Origin: Pseudonocardia humida
Lineage (GTDB): Bacteria; Actinomycetota; Actinomycetes; Mycobacteriales; Pseudonocardiaceae
Assembly (NCBI RefSeq): GCF_023898865.1
Contig: NZ_JAGSOV010000037.1
Location: 153,195-217,194 of the forward strand
Direction: 5' to 3'
DNA: 64,000 bases
Shown here: positions 26,589-36,445 of the stretch, one piece after another
How positions within the stretch are numbered: position 1 is the stretch's first letter
Layout: every line of letters starts with the position of its first letter
Notes under the pieces: generated by a model
What the model was told of the DNA's origin: nothing
Databases searched by the model: none
What the model saw: the letters and a program-made list of their open reading frames with translations, nothing else
Translations under genes and position numbers: made by a program

Positions 26589-28415
26589 ATGACAGCGATG
26601 ACCGTGCCAGGAATCGACGATGCGCCCGTGCAGAACGCTCGCCTGCTCTCCTGGGTGCGGGAGGTCGCTGAGCTCACCACCCCCGACAACGTCGTCTGGT
26701 GCGACGGGTCCGACGCCGAGTGGGACCGGATGACCAGCCGCTTGGTCGAGGCCGGCACGTTCGTGAAACTGAACGAGGAGAAGAAGCCCAACTCGTTCTA
26801 CGCCGCCTCCGATCCCGATGACGTGGCACGCGTGGAGGAACGCACCTTCATCTGTTCGGTCGACGAGGCCGGCGCCGGTCCCACCAACAACTGGATGGAC
26901 CCGGCCGAGATGAAGTCCATCATGACCGAGCTGTACCGCGGGTGCATGCGCGGCCGGACGATGTACGTCATCCCGTTCTGCATGGGCCCGCTCGACGCCG
27001 AGCAGCCCTTCCTCGGCGTCGAGATCACCGACTCCGAGTACGTCGTGTGCTCGATGAAGATCATGACCCGGATGGGCGCCCCGGTGCTGCCGCTGCTCGA
27101 CGGCCCCGCGGGCGACCGGTTCGTGCCCGCCCTGCACTCGGTGGGCGCCCCGCTCGAGCCCGGCCAGCAGGACGTCGCCTGGCCGTGCAGCGACACCAAG
27201 TACATCACCCACTTCCCGGAGACCCGGGAGATCTGGAGCTACGGCTCCGGCTACGGCGGCAACGCGCTGCTGGGCAAGAAGTGCTACGCGCTGCGCATCG
27301 CCTCGGCCATGGCCCACGACGAGGGCTGGCTCGCCGAGCACATGCTGATCCTCAAGCTGATCAGCCCCGCGGACGAGGCCTACTACGTCGCGGCGGCGTT
27401 CCCGTCGGCCTGCGGCAAGACGAACCTGGCGATGCTGCAGCCGACCATCCCCGGCTGGCGCGCGGAGACCGTGGGCGACGACATCGCCTGGATGCGGTTC
27501 GGCGAGGACGGCAGGCTCTACGCGGTCAACCCCGAGTTCGGCTTCTTCGGCGTCGCCCCGGGCACGAACTGGAAGACCAACCCCAACGCGATGCGCACCA
27601 TCGAGCAGGGCAACTCCCTGTTCACCAACGTCGCGCTGACCGACGACGGCGACGTGTGGTGGGAGGGCCTGGAGGGCGATCCGCAGCACCTCACGTCCTG
27701 GACCGGGCAGGACTGGACGCCCGACTCGGACTTCCCGGCCGCGCACCCCAACTCCCGCTACACCACGCCGATCTCGCAGTGCCCGGTCGTGGCCCCGGAG
27801 TGGGAGGACCCGCAGGGCGTGCCGATCTCGGCGATCCTGTTCGGCGGCCGGCGCAAGACGACCGTCCCGCTGGTCACCGAGGCCCGCGACTGGCAGCACG
27901 GCACCTTCATGGGCGCGACCATGTCCAGCGAGAAGACCGCCGCCGCCAAGGGCGGGCTCGGCCAGGTCCGCCGCGACCCGATGGCGATGCTGCCGTTCCT
28001 GGGCTACAACGTCGGCGACTACTTCCAGCACTGGGTGAACGTCGGCAAGGGCGCCGACGCCGACAAGCTGCCCAAGATCTTCTACGTCAACTGGTTCCGG
28101 CGCGGCGAGGACGGCCGCTTCCTGTGGCCCGGCTTCGGCGAGAACAGCCGCGTGCTCAAGTGGTGCATCGAGCGGATGGAGGGCACGGCCTCGGCCACCG
28201 AGACCGCCATCGGCTACGTGCCCACCGCCGAGCAGATGGACCTCACCGAGCTGGACACCCCCATCGCGGACGTCGAGGCCGCGCTGGCCGTCGACGTCGA
28301 GGAGTGGAAGGCCGAGATCCCGCTGATCGAGGAGTGGTTCGAGGTCGTCGGCGACCGCCTGCCCACCGCCATGCGCGACGAGCTGGAGGGGCTCAAGCTC
28401 CGCCTGGGCCTGTAA
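26589..28415 (+). CDS. pckG: phosphoenolpyruvate carboxykinase (GTP)
   Basis: 608-residue GTP-dependent PEPCK that converts oxaloacetate and GTP to PEP, CO2 and GDP, the entry step of gluconeogenesis and an anaplerotic valve. [15 protein letters not shown] is the kinase-1a P-loop with the mobile hyper-reactive Cys, and [13 protein letters not shown] is the kinase-2 metal site. [13 protein letters not shown] contains the substrate-binding Arg/Lys. Length and the C-terminal helix-rich end match the mycobacterial enzyme. The ATG follows a run of GAGG sequences. It is monocistronic, with its own long regulatory region. Confidence 0.97.
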   Translation: MTAMTVPGIDDAPVQNARLLSWVREVAELTTPDNVVWCDGSDAEWDRMTSRLVEAGTFVKLNEEKKPNSFYAASDPDDVARVEERTFICSVDEAGAGPTNNWMDPAEMKSIMTELYRGCMRGRTMYVIPFCMGPLDAEQPFLGVEITDSEYVVCSMKIMTRMGAPVLPLLDGPAGDRFVPALHSVGAPLEPGQQDVAWPCSDTKYITHFPETREIWSYGSGYGGNALLGKKCYALRIASAMAHDEGWLAEHMLILKLISPADEAYYVAAAFPSACGKTNLAMLQPTIPGWRAETVGDDIAWMRFGEDGRLYAVNPEFGFFGVAPGTNWKTNPNAMRTIEQGNSLFTNVALTDDGDVWWEGLEGDPQHLTSWTGQDWTPDSDFPAAHPNSRYTTPISQCPVVAPEWEDPQGVPISAILFGGRRKTTVPLVTEARDWQHGTFMGATMSSEKTAAAKGGLGQVRRDPMAMLPFLGYNVGDYFQHWVNVGKGADADKLPKIFYVNWFRRGEDGRFLWPGFGENSRVLKWCIERMEGTASATETAIGYVPTAEQMDLTELDTPIADVEAALAVDVEEWKAEIPLIEEWFEVVGDRLPTAMRDELEGLKLRLGL

Positions 28416-28677
28416 CCGACGCCCGCCCCGCGACCCCGGCCGACCGCTCGGCGGCCGTTCCGGGCTGTTCGGCGCTGTCCCCCCTCCACTGTCCGAGGTA
28501 CGACCACCGCCCGGCAAGCGGCCCGACCGCTGGGGCCGACCGGACGTCGCGTGCCGCGGGCGTCCGACCGCAGCGCGATTGCCGACCACCCTCCCGGGAG
28601 GCAACATTCCGTAGATCACCCCGATACCAAGGGTGACCGACGACGGTCCGACGAGGGATTCCCGGGAGGGTGGACGC

Positions 28678-30510
28678 GTGCCGGAGACCGCAGCGACGGA
28701 CCCCACCGCGAGCGACCGCGCCGAGCTGGCGGCCTTCGTCGACCGGCTCGCCGCGGCCGGTTCCGACCGGAACACCGCGCTGGCCCACGCGGAGGTCCGC
28801 CGGGTCATCGCGGCCGGGGCGCCGCCGCCCGGGTTGCGAAGGCTGGCCGAGGCACTGGCCGCCTCGGTGACCGAGCTGCCGCCCCCGCGCCGCCCGTCGG
28901 ACGAACCCGTCCCGCTGGTCGAGGCCATGCGGGCCACCCCGCTCGCCGTCCTCGACCGCGACGACCCGGCCTCGGTCGCCGCGGCGGTGGCCGCGCTCGT
29001 GGCCGACGGGCACCGGGTCGTGGTCACCGCCACCGACGCCGCGGCGCTCAGCGCCGTGCGCGACGCGCTGCCCCCCGACGCCGCCCGGCGCTCGCTCGAC
29101 CGCATCCCGGCCCTTGCCCCCGCCGAGCTGCGCGAGCTGCGCAGGCTGCTGGCCGGCGCCACCCCGGCCCGGCGCGCCCGCGCCGACCAGGAGCTGCCCC
29201 CGCCGGAGGCGGTGCCCCCGCCGGAGGCGGTCGCCGAGCTGTGCGCGCTGGTCACCCGGGTGTCCACGGCCCCGCCCGCGGAGGGCACCGAGAGGCTCCC
29301 CGCGCTGCTCGACGACCTCGACCCCACCCGGCGGGCCGCGGTCGTCGCGCTGGCCGCCGCGGTGACCGGGGCGGTGGCCGCGCTGCCCCCGCGCGACCGG
29401 CACCCGTGGGCGTGGCGGCTGCTGCCCGATCTCGTGCACAACACCCACGGCGCGGTCGACGACCTGCTGACCGACGCCGCCGCCGCCGTCCGCGAGCTCG
29501 AGGCGGCCCGCCCCGGCCCTCCGGTCACCGTCACGGGCCGGCTGCCCGAGGACGCCGCCGACCTGCTGCGCCGGTTCCTGGGCTACCTCGACGGCGGGGG
29601 CCGCGCCCGGGCCTACTTCCGCCCGGCCGCCCAGCGCGAGGTCGACCCGCTGCTGGCCCGCCTCGACGTCGGCGGCCGGCGCCCCGAGTCCGCCGCCGAC
29701 GTCCGCCGGGTGCTCGCGCACCTGGGCACCGCGGCCCGGCTGCGCCGGGTCGACGAGCTCTGCACCGGGCTGGGCATCGCCCCGCCGCGGACCGAGGCCG
29801 AGCTCGTCGAGCTGGCCGGGGAGCTGGAAGCGGTGGTCGGGGCCGCCCGGGCGGTCTGCGCGCTGCGCCACGACCTGCTGTTCCTGGCCCCGCAGTCGCC
29901 GATGGCGGTGCCCGACCTCGACTCCGCCCTGCGCACCGCGGCCGCCATCCTGGCGGTGCAGGAGCGCGGGGCCGTGCTGCAGACCTGCGGGCGCCTCGAC
30001 CGGATGGCCGACGACCTCGCCGGCCGCACCCCCGTCCGGGCGATCACCCCCGAGCACGTGCGCGCCGTCGCCGCGCTGCGCGAGCGCGACGCCGCCGGGT
30101 ACGCCGACGCCGTCGCCGCGTTCGGGGCCGCCCGCCGCGAGATCCGCGACGAGACCCGCTGCCGGGCCCTGCTGGCCACCCTGGCCGGTGCCGCCCCGCG
30201 CCTGGCCGAGGCGTGGGCCGGCCCGGACGACGACCCGGACGCGACCCCCGGGCCGTTCGGGCTGGTCGCGTTCATCGCCACCGAGCGGCTGCTGGCCGCG
30301 CTCCCCCCGCCCGACAGCGCCGACGTCGTCGTCGTGCACCGGGCCGGCGGGCTGGGCATGGAGCGCCTGCTGCTGGCCGCCGTGGCGCCGCGCCTGGTCG
30401 CCACCGGCGCCCCCACCGGACCCGTCGAACCCGCCGCCGACCTGCTCGGCGTCCTGCGCCGCGCCGCGGCCCCGGTGGTCGACGGGGCCGCCGACCGGGT
30501 CCGCGCCTGA
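28678..30510 (+). CDS. large hypothetical protein, possibly derived from an SF1-helicase-like protein
   Basis: 610 residues, Ala/Asp/Arg-rich, mostly helical, no signal or transmembrane helix. Around residues 88-110 ADGHRVVVTATDAAALSAVRDALP resembles the strand-helix after the Walker A loop of actinobacterial SF1 helicases, but no GxxGxGKT loop is present. The later AGYADAVAAFGAARREIRDETRC and LAGAAPRLAEAW also recall the coiled middle of those proteins. I take this as distant, weak similarity. The GTG at 28678 is chosen for its GGGAGGGTGG ribosome-binding site; an in-frame GTG at 28633 lacks one. Function unknown. Confidence 0.55.
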   Translation: MPETAATDPTASDRAELAAFVDRLAAAGSDRNTALAHAEVRRVIAAGAPPPGLRRLAEALAASVTELPPPRRPSDEPVPLVEAMRATPLAVLDRDDPASVAAAVAALVADGHRVVVTATDAAALSAVRDALPPDAARRSLDRIPALAPAELRELRRLLAGATPARRARADQELPPPEAVPPPEAVAELCALVTRVSTAPPAEGTERLPALLDDLDPTRRAAVVALAAAVTGAVAALPPRDRHPWAWRLLPDLVHNTHGAVDDLLTDAAAAVRELEAARPGPPVTVTGRLPEDAADLLRRFLGYLDGGGRARAYFRPAAQREVDPLLARLDVGGRRPESAADVRRVLAHLGTAARLRRVDELCTGLGIAPPRTEAELVELAGELEAVVGAARAVCALRHDLLFLAPQSPMAVPDLDSALRTAAAILAVQERGAVLQTCGRLDRMADDLAGRTPVRAITPEHVRAVAALRERDAAGYADAVAAFGAARREIRDETRCRALLATLAGAAPRLAEAWAGPDDDPDATPGPFGLVAFIATERLLAALPPPDSADVVVVHRAGGLGMERLLLAAVAPRLVATGAPTGPVEPAADLLGVLRRAAAPVVDGAADRVRA

Positions 30511-30523
30511 ACCCGCCGCCCGC

Positions 30524-30823
30524 TCAGTCGCGGGCGCCGTCGAGCAGGGCCAGCGGGTCGGTCCCGGACGCCACTCCCTGCCAGCCGTCGTCGCCGACGG
30601 GCCGGTAGAGCGTCCACGCCCCGTTCTCCGACCGCAGCATCGCCATCGGGGTGGACGACCAGGCCGTGTTCAGCTCGGGGTAGGTGGGCGCGCGGCGGTC
30701 GAGGATGGTCACCTCGTCGCCTGAGATCGTGTACCCGATCTGGCGTTGTCGGCGCTCCTCGTCCGGGATGCGCGCAGTGCACCACTGTGACAGCCGGTGA
30801 CGGATCTCCTCGGGAACGACCAC
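30524..30823 (-). CDS. DUF3024-family protein
   Basis: 99 residues. IGYTISGDEVTILDRRAPTYP followed by a WxxxPxAxLR...WTLYRPVGDDGW pattern is characteristic of DUF3024, small proteins of unknown function common in actinobacteria. It starts with GTG at 30823, only 38 bp from the divergent AhpD-like gene, so the promoters overlap. The stop is 13 bp from that of the convergent 610-residue gene. Confidence 0.75.
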   Translation of the reverse strand: MVVPEEIRHRLSQWCTARIPDEERRQRQIGYTISGDEVTILDRRAPTYPELNTAWSSTPMAMLRSENGAWTLYRPVGDDGWQGVASGTDPLALLDGARD

Positions 30824-30849
30824 GACAGCATGGTCCCCGTTCGCGGGGC

Positions 30850-30855
30850 TAACGT
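30850..30855 (+). promoter_or_regulatory. leaderless-type -10 box of the AhpD-like gene
   Basis: TAACGT lies 6 nt before the ATG at 30862, and no ribosome-binding site is present. A small CCCCG-TTCG-CGGGG hairpin sits just upstream (30836-30849). Confidence 0.4.
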
Positions 30856-30861
30856 CGACTC

Positions 30862-31449
30862 ATGAGCGCTGCACAGCTGCCGATCAGCCGGTTCGGACAC
30901 GTCGAGCTGGAGGACATGCCCGATGACCTGCGCGTGCGGATCCAGGCCGTGGCCGACAAGTCCGGCTTCGTCCCCAACGTCTTCCGGGCGCTCGCCCGCC
31001 GTCCCGCCGAGCTGCGGGCCTTCCTGGACTACCACGACGCGCTCATGGAGAAGTCCGACGGGCTCACCAAGGCCGAGCGCGAGCTCATCGTGGTGGCCAC
31101 CTCCGGCGCCAACCACTGCACCTACTGCGTCGTCGCGCACGGGGCCATCCTGCGGGTGCGGGCCAAGGACCCGGAGATCGCCGATCGCGTCGCCACCAAC
31201 CCGTACGGCGTCGAGCTCGACCGCCGGCAGCGGGCCATCGTCGACCTGGCCCTGCTGATCGCCACCGAGTCCTCGGCGCTGACCGAGGCCGAGCTCGACG
31301 ACGCCCGCGCCGCGGGGCTCACCGACGACGAGATCTGGGACATCGGCGCGATCACCGCCCTGTTCGCCATGTCGAACCGGCTCGCCCACCTGACCGCCCT
31401 GCGCCCCAACCCGGAGTTCTTCCTGATGGGCCGCATCCCCCGCGACTGA
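30862..31449 (+). CDS. AhpD-like peroxidase-related protein
   Basis: 195-residue alkylhydroperoxidase D-like protein of the uncharacterised peroxidase-related group. The redox centre is NHCTYCVVAHGA with Cys86 and Cys89 and the following His93, and the preceding acidic residue in KAERELIVVATS completes the proton relay seen in AhpD. The N-terminal NVFRALARRPAELRAFLDYHDALM is typical. Expected to reduce peroxides through a disulfide cycle, with partner unknown. The start is supported by a leaderless-type promoter and it is divergent from DUF3024. Confidence 0.87.
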   Translation: MSAAQLPISRFGHVELEDMPDDLRVRIQAVADKSGFVPNVFRALARRPAELRAFLDYHDALMEKSDGLTKAERELIVVATSGANHCTYCVVAHGAILRVRAKDPEIADRVATNPYGVELDRRQRAIVDLALLIATESSALTEAELDDARAAGLTDDEIWDIGAITALFAMSNRLAHLTALRPNPEFFLMGRIPRD

Positions 31450-31468
31450 CCCGCTCGACGGGGGACGG

Positions 31469-31963
31469 TCACTCGCAGGCGAGGCCGTCGGCGTCGCGGT
31501 CCAGGTCGTAGACGTCCGAGCCGGTGACCCGGACCGGGCCGGCCACGTAGGACGGGCCGTTGCCCGAGCCGCCCTCGCAGTCGACGTCCTTCGGGTCGTC
31601 GGGGACGCACGGGTCGTAGTTGTCGTTGCAGCCGCTCGCGGCCTTGGCCGGCTCCGGCGCGGGCTCCGGCTCGGGTCGGGGCGCGGGCTCCGGGGCGGCC
31701 GGCTGCACGGCGCGGACCGGCTCGGCGCGCGGCGCGGTCGTCGTGGCGCGGGCCGGGCTCGTCGTCGTCCGGGGGGCGGCGGGGGTCGTCGTCGGCGGGG
31801 CGGCGGTGGTCGTCGTGGGCGGCGCGACGGTGGTGGGCGCGGTGGTCGTCGTGAGGCCGGAGGTCGCCGAGAGGGACGTGGTGCGGGGCTCGTCCGGCGC
31901 CCCGCAGCCGCCCACGGCGATCAGCGAAGCGGCGAGCAGGGCGAGCGCGGGGAGTCGGGGCAC
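31469..31963 (-). CDS. Excalibur-domain lipoprotein
   Basis: 164 residues. The N-terminus PRLPALALLAASLIAVGGCG is a lipoprotein signal peptide with the lipobox Cys about residue 19. Residues 30-110 are a Thr/Pro/Ala-rich linker. The C-terminal 55 residues (GCNDNYDPCVPDDPKDVDCEG...VYDLDRDADGLACE) are an Excalibur calcium-binding domain with the DxDxDGxxC loop. The GTG at 31963 is chosen so that the signal sequence is N-terminal. Likely anchored outside the membrane; its partner is unknown. It converges on the AhpD-like gene. Confidence 0.85.
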   Translation of the reverse strand: MPRLPALALLAASLIAVGGCGAPDEPRTTSLSATSGLTTTTAPTTVAPPTTTTAAPPTTTPAAPRTTTSPARATTTAPRAEPVRAVQPAAPEPAPRPEPEPAPEPAKAASGCNDNYDPCVPDDPKDVDCEGGSGNGPSYVAGPVRVTGSDVYDLDRDADGLACE

Positions 31964-32114
31964 GTCCGTCGATCGGCGGGTACGGGCCCTTCGTTGCGGC
32001 GACGCGGCGGATCTCCCCAATCCTGGGTAGACCCGGTCGCGCAGCGTGGCCGCCGGCGGCTCCGCGGAACCTGCGCGTAATCCTCGCGTCACGCGGCCCG
32101 GTCACCATCTGGGC

Positions 32115-33197
32115 ATGTCCACCGTGTTCGGCCGCCGCGCGGCAGTCGTCTCCTACCGGCTCGGCATGGCGGACGGGGTGTCGGTCACCGCCGCGCAGTG
32201 GGTGCGGGCCCTGCGCAGGCTGGGCATGCGGGTGCGCACCGTGGCCGGCGACGGGCGCCCCGACCTGCTGGTGCGTACCCTGGCCCTGGAGAGCCCCCGG
32301 CCGCCGCGGCGCGGCGACCTCGCCGCCGTCCTCGATGGCGTCGACCTCGTCATCGTCGACAACCTCTGCTCACTGCCGATGAACCAGGCGGTCGGCGAGG
32401 CCGTCGCCGACTACCTGCGCGGCCGACCCGCGCTGCTGCGCCACCACGACCTGCCCTGGGAGCGCCCGCAGTACGCCGAGCTGACCACCTGGCCGCCCGA
32501 CGACCCGGCGTGGCGGCACGTGACGATCAACGAGCTGGCCCGGCACGCCCTGCTGGCCCGGCGCGGCATCGCGGCGACCACCGTCCACCACGGCTTCGAC
32601 GAGCGGCCCTGCCCCGAGCAGCGCGACGCCGTGCGGCGCAGGCTGAAGGTGGGCGAGGGGCCGCTGGTGCTGCAGCCGACGCGGGCGATCGCCCGCAAGG
32701 GCATCGACGTCGGGCTGGCGCTCACCGCCGCCGTCGGGGGCACCTACTGGCTGACCGGGCCGGCCGAGGACGGCTACCAGGGCGAGCTGGCCGCGGTGCT
32801 GGCCGCGGGGCGGGTGCCGGTGCGCAGGCGGCTGCCCTTCGGCGTGCGGACGGCCGGGGCCTACGCGGCCTGCGACGCGGTGGTGCTGCCGTCGACGTGG
32901 GAGGGCTTCGGGCTGCCGCTGATCGAGGCGGCGCTGCACCGCAAGCCGATCGCGGTGGGGGCGTTCCCGGTGGCCAGGGAGCTGGCCGCGTTCGGCTTCC
33001 GGTGGTTCGACGCCGACGACCCCGGCCCGCTGCTGGCCTGGCTGGCCGACCCGGACCCGGGTCTGCTCGACCACAACGAGGCGATCGCGCGCACCCACTT
33101 CGACATCGACGCGCTGGCCCGCCGCCTGGAGCCACTGCTGTGGGGGGCGCCGATCGCGCCACCGGTGCCGCGGGAGGCGGCGCACCTGACGGCCTGA
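32115..33197 (+). CDS. glycosyltransferase, GT4/GT1-like GT-B fold
   Basis: 360 residues. N-terminal AVVSYRLGMADGVSVTAAQWVRALRRLGM resembles the acceptor-binding Rossmann domain. The C-terminal half has LVLQPTRAIARKGIDVGLAL, PFGVRTAGAYAACDAVVLPSTWEGFGLPLIEAALHRKPIAVG, the nucleotide-sugar-binding motif with the E(x7)E arrangement of GT4 enzymes. The ATG at 32115 begins the homology. It stands alone, divergent from the Excalibur lipoprotein and convergent with the ABC transporter; acceptor unknown. Confidence 0.85.
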   Translation: MSTVFGRRAAVVSYRLGMADGVSVTAAQWVRALRRLGMRVRTVAGDGRPDLLVRTLALESPRPPRRGDLAAVLDGVDLVIVDNLCSLPMNQAVGEAVADYLRGRPALLRHHDLPWERPQYAELTTWPPDDPAWRHVTINELARHALLARRGIAATTVHHGFDERPCPEQRDAVRRRLKVGEGPLVLQPTRAIARKGIDVGLALTAAVGGTYWLTGPAEDGYQGELAAVLAAGRVPVRRRLPFGVRTAGAYAACDAVVLPSTWEGFGLPLIEAALHRKPIAVGAFPVARELAAFGFRWFDADDPGPLLAWLADPDPGLLDHNEAIARTHFDIDALARRLEPLLWGAPIAPPVPREAAHLTA

Positions 33198-33209
33198 CCC
33201 GCCGGCTGG

Positions 33210-33980
33210 TCAGGCGGTCTTCTGGCCGGGGTGCAGCACCCGGGCCAGGAAGTTGCGCGTGCGCTCCTGCTGCGGGTCGGTGATGACCGCCTCCGGCCGG
33301 CCCTGCTCGACGATCACCCCGCCGTCGATGAACAGCACCCGATCGGCCACCTCGCGGGCGAACTGGATCTCGTGGGTGACCACCAGCATCGTCATGCCCT
33401 CCTCGGCGAGCGAGCGCATGACGTCGAGGACGTCGCCGACGAGCTCGGGGTCGAGCGCCGAGGTCGGCTCGTCGAACAGCATCACCGTGGGCTCCATCGT
33501 CAGCGCCCTGGCGATGGCCACCCGCTGCTGCTGGCCACCCGAGAGCTGGCCGGGGAAGGAGCTCTCCTTCTCCGACAGGCCCACCCGGGCCAGGTTCGCC
33601 CGCGCGATCTCCTCGGCGTGGGCCCGGTTGCGGCGCAGCACCCGGCGGGGGGCGATGGTGAGGTTGCCCAGCACGTCCAGGTTGGTGAACAGGTTGAACT
33701 GCTGGAAGACCATGCCCATGGTGCGGCGGGCGTCGTCGATCTCGCAGTCCGGGTCGGTGATCTCGGTCCCGTCGACCGTCACGGTGCCGCCGCTGGGCAC
33801 CTCCAGCAGGTTGACGCAGCGCAGCAGCGTCGACTTGCCCGAGCCGGACGGCCCGATGATGCAGACCACTTCGCCGCGCACCACGTCCAGGTCGATGCCG
33901 CGCAGCACCTCGTTGCTGCCGAACGACTTGTGCAGGTCGCGGATCGAGATGACGACGTCGTCGGCCACCGGCTCGCTCAC
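33210..33980 (-). CDS. polar amino-acid ABC transporter ATPase
   Basis: 256-residue ATPase of the GlnQ/HisP family. Walker A is GPSGSGKST, the Q-loop is VFQQFNLF, the signature LSGGQQQR, Walker [14 protein letters not shown], and the switch His is in VVTHE. It starts with GTG at 33980, 4-bp overlap with the permease stop, behind GGAGGT. It energises uptake of a polar amino acid with the upstream permease and binding protein. Confidence 0.95.
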   Translation of the reverse strand: MSEPVADDVVISIRDLHKSFGSNEVLRGIDLDVVRGEVVCIIGPSGSGKSTLLRCVNLLEVPSGGTVTVDGTEITDPDCEIDDARRTMGMVFQQFNLFTNLDVLGNLTIAPRRVLRRNRAHAEEIARANLARVGLSEKESSFPGQLSGGQQQRVAIARALTMEPTVMLFDEPTSALDPELVGDVLDVMRSLAEEGMTMLVVTHEIQFAREVADRVLFIDGGVIVEQGRPEAVITDPQQERTRNFLARVLHPGQKTA

Positions 33981-34783
33981 ACCTCCGCCCCCTTCGGCAT
34001 CCCGGCGCTGCCGTACTTCCGCTCCAGGCGCCGGGCCAGGTACGACAGCGGGATCGTGATGATCAGGTAGCACAGCCCGACGACCAGGATGGGGGTCAGG
34101 CTGCGGGCCTGGTTGAGCGCCGCGCGGCCGAACTGGGCCAGCTCCTGCTGCTCGAGCGTGGTGCCCAGCAGGAACGCCAGCGAGGAGTCCTTGGTCAGCA
34201 GGATCAGCTCGTTGGTCAGCGGGGGCAGCACGATCCGGAAGGCCTGCGGGATCACGATGAAGATCATCGTGCGGGTGGGGGACATGCCCAGCGAGCGGGC
34301 CGCCTCGACCTGCCCGCGCGGAACCGACTGGATGCCCGCGCGGATCGTCTCGGCGATGTAGGCCGAGCCGACGATCCCCAGCGCCAGGGTGATGGAGACG
34401 AGCCGGTCGAGGATGGTCCCGAACGCCAGCGGCACGCCGAACCCGATCGCGATGAACACCAGCAGCGCCGGCAGCCCGCGGAAGAACTCGATGTAGGCGC
34501 CGGCGGCCAGCCGGTACACCCGGACCGATGACAGCCGCATCAGGGCCAGCACCAGCCCGAGCGCCAGCGCCACGACGAACCCGAGCGCGGTGAACAGGAG
34601 CGTGTTGCGCAACGCGATCAGGATGACGTCGGGGAACAGGCTCGCGGCCACCCCCACGTCGAAGAAGGCGCGGGCGATGGTGGGCCAGTCCGCGGTCAGG
34701 GCGAGCAGCAGCGCGACCGCGACGGCGATCGCGTACTGCGCGCCCCGACCCAGGCGGGTCCGCTGACGACGGGTGAGTGCCAT
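33977..34783 (-). CDS. polar amino-acid ABC transporter permease
   Basis: 268-residue integral membrane protein of the HisMQ/GlnP type. About five to six hydrophobic helices; [20 protein letters not shown] and the cytoplasmic EAA loop [33 protein letters not shown], which docks on the ATPase, are clear. Only one permease gene is present, so it presumably works as a homodimer. It lies between the binding-protein and ATPase genes. Confidence 0.95.
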   Translation of the reverse strand: MALTRRQRTRLGRGAQYAIAVAVALLLALTADWPTIARAFFDVGVAASLFPDVILIALRNTLLFTALGFVVALALGLVLALMRLSSVRVYRLAAGAYIEFFRGLPALLVFIAIGFGVPLAFGTILDRLVSITLALGIVGSAYIAETIRAGIQSVPRGQVEAARSLGMSPTRTMIFIVIPQAFRIVLPPLTNELILLTKDSSLAFLLGTTLEQQELAQFGRAALNQARSLTPILVVGLCYLIITIPLSYLARRLERKYGSAGMPKGAEV

Positions 34784-34803
34784 GCGAGGAGGTCCCTACG
34801 GGG

Positions 34804-35613
34804 TCAGGCCCCGGGGGCCTTGCCGAACCACTTCTCGTAGATCCGGTCGTAGGTGCCGTCGGAGCGGGCCGCGGTGAGGGCCTCGTTGACGGCCTGCAGC
34901 ATCGCCGTGTTGCCCTTGCGCACGCCGATGCCGTACTGCTCGTCGGTGTCGAACTCAGCGGTCACGGCCATCTCGGGGTTCTTCTTGGCGAAGTCGAGCA
35001 GCGGGCCGTTGTCGTTGATCGCCGCGTCGACCTGGCTGGTCTGGGCCGCGGTGGTGAGCAGCCCGAGGTCCTCGTACACGACCAGCTCGGAGTTGGGCAG
35101 GTTGGACTGCGCCCACTCCTGGCCGGTGGTGGAGTTCTGCACCCCGACCCGCTTGCCGGCCAGCTGCTCGGCGCTGGTGATGCCGGCGTCGGCCCTGACC
35201 AGCAGCGCCTGGGTGGCGTCGAAGTACGGCTCGGAGAAGTCGAAGTTCTGCTGGCGGACCTCGTTGATGGTCATCGCGGCGGCGGCGACGTCGCACTTGC
35301 CGATGTTGAGGTCCTCACCGGACTGGATACCCTCGAAGGGCGTGTCGATGATCTCCTGGGTGACGCCCAGCTTGGTCGCGACGAGGTCGACTATCTCGAC
35401 GTCGAAGCCGACGATGGTGCCGCCCTCGTTGAACTGGAAGGGTTCGTAGGGCAGGTGCGTGCAGGTGGTCAGCTTCCCCTCGGCGACCAGCTGGACACCG
35501 CCCTCGGCGGCCGGGGCCTGACCGCTGTCGGGGCTGTTTCCGCAGCCGGCCAGTACGGCCGCGGTGGCGGCCATGGCGACGGCGCTCGTGAGTGTGCGAG
35601 ATCGGGGGGGCAC
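34804..35613 (-). CDS. polar amino-acid ABC transporter substrate-binding lipoprotein
   Basis: 269-residue type II binding protein (SBP_bac_3). Signal peptide [20 protein letters not shown] ends in a lipobox. The mature part has [30 protein letters not shown] and [16 protein letters not shown], typical of glutamine/glutamate or other polar amino-acid binders. The GTG at 35613 is chosen because GGAGGT precedes it by 4 nt and the signal peptide follows. Substrate within the polar class is not resolved. First gene of the transporter operon; its promoter region has dyads. Confidence 0.93.
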   Translation of the reverse strand: MPPRSRTLTSAVAMAATAAVLAGCGNSPDSGQAPAAEGGVQLVAEGKLTTCTHLPYEPFQFNEGGTIVGFDVEIVDLVATKLGVTQEIIDTPFEGIQSGEDLNIGKCDVAAAAMTINEVRQQNFDFSEPYFDATQALLVRADAGITSAEQLAGKRVGVQNSTTGQEWAQSNLPNSELVVYEDLGLLTTAAQTSQVDAAINDNGPLLDFAKKNPEMAVTAEFDTDEQYGIGVRKGNTAMLQAVNEALTAARSDGTYDRIYEKWFGKAPGA

Positions 35614-35702
35614 GCGGACCTCCGGGTCGGCGACGGTCGGTATGCGGGGATGCTGCCACGTGGCCTCCCCGACGGCGCCCCGACTGGGGTCACCGTTGAG
35701 TG

Positions 35703-35721
35703 ACATCACACAGCGTGATGT
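35703..35721. promoter_or_regulatory. perfect dyad operator in a divergent promoter region
   Basis: ACATCAC-ACAGC-GTGATGT, perfect 7-bp arms, lies about 90 bp upstream of the transporter operon and 112 bp upstream of the antitoxin-like gene. A dimeric regulator (GntR or similar) is likely; none is encoded nearby. Confidence 0.5.
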
Positions 35722-35739
35722 GAAGAGGATATTTCGGGA

Positions 35740-35759
35740 GCCGCGTCAGGTGACGCGGC
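35740..35759. promoter_or_regulatory. second dyad in the same divergent region
   Basis: GCCGCGTCA-GG-TGACGCGGC, perfect 9-bp arms with a 2-nt centre. Too tightly closed for a good RNA hairpin, so more likely a protein-binding site. Confidence 0.4.
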
Positions 35760-35832
35760 GGGCGATCCCGGGTACAGAGGGAACAAGAGCGGCGCACGAC
35801 CCGCGACGCCGCGATCACCGAGGGAGACCCAG

Positions 35833-36210
35833 ATGCCCCTGATGCGCAAGCTCGCCACGCTCGCCGCGGCCGCCGAGGCCGGCCGCCGCTACGCGAGGAA
35901 GAACCCGGACAAGGCGGGCAAGTACCTGGACCAGGCCGCGGCCTTCGTCGACAAGCAGACCAAGGGCAAGTACACCGCCCAGATCAGCGGTGCGGCCCAG
36001 AAGGTGAAGAGCGTGGCCGGCGTGCCCGGCTCGGGTGGCGGGCACTCCGCCGCGAACGGCTACCCGCAGGGCGCGGCGGGCTACAGCGCCCCGCAGCCGT
36101 CCTCGGCCACCGTCCCGTCGCCGGACGCCCCGACCACGCGCACGTCCGCCTCGGCGCCCAACCCCGGGCCCACCTCGGCGCCGAAGCCGGGCCCCGGCCC
36201 GTCCCACTAG
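35833..36210 (+). CDS. MT0933-antitoxin-like protein with Pro/Ser-rich tail
   Basis: 125 residues. RKNPDKAGKYLDQAAAFVDKQTKGKYTAQISGAAQKVKS (residues 22-60) matches the NPDK...D..T.GKY..(K)I pattern of the small MT0933/Rv0909 antitoxin family. The second half is a Gly/Pro/Ser/Ala-rich low-complexity tail. No toxin gene is adjacent on either side, so a true toxin-antitoxin role is doubtful; many actinobacteria carry orphan members. GGGAGACC precedes the ATG. Confidence 0.65.
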   Translation: MPLMRKLATLAAAAEAGRRYARKNPDKAGKYLDQAAAFVDKQTKGKYTAQISGAAQKVKSVAGVPGSGGGHSAANGYPQGAAGYSAPQPSSATVPSPDAPTTRTSASAPNPGPTSAPKPGPGPSH

Positions 36211-36445
36211 GGCCGGACCCGCCAGCACTGACCGCGGCGGGCGGCGCCCCCACGATAGGTGGCGCGGCCTCCCCCGCCGCGTGCCCGGAGCGCGCGCTGC
36301 GGTGCCGACGGGCACCGCCTCGTGCCAGGATGGCGCCGAGCGCCGGGTCGTGGCCGCCCCCACCCGGGACGGTGCGCGGAGCGGCGTCCGGCGCGGCCCG
36401 TACCGCCACGAACCGGTCACGGGTCGGAGAGCACGAGGAGGAAGC

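Noticed and set aside
28633..30510. Start at GTG 28633 for the 610-residue protein
   Set aside because: No ribosome-binding site there; GTG at 28678 has GGGAGGGTGG upstream.
35833..36210. Complete toxin-antitoxin module
   Set aside because: No toxin-like gene on either side of the antitoxin-like gene.
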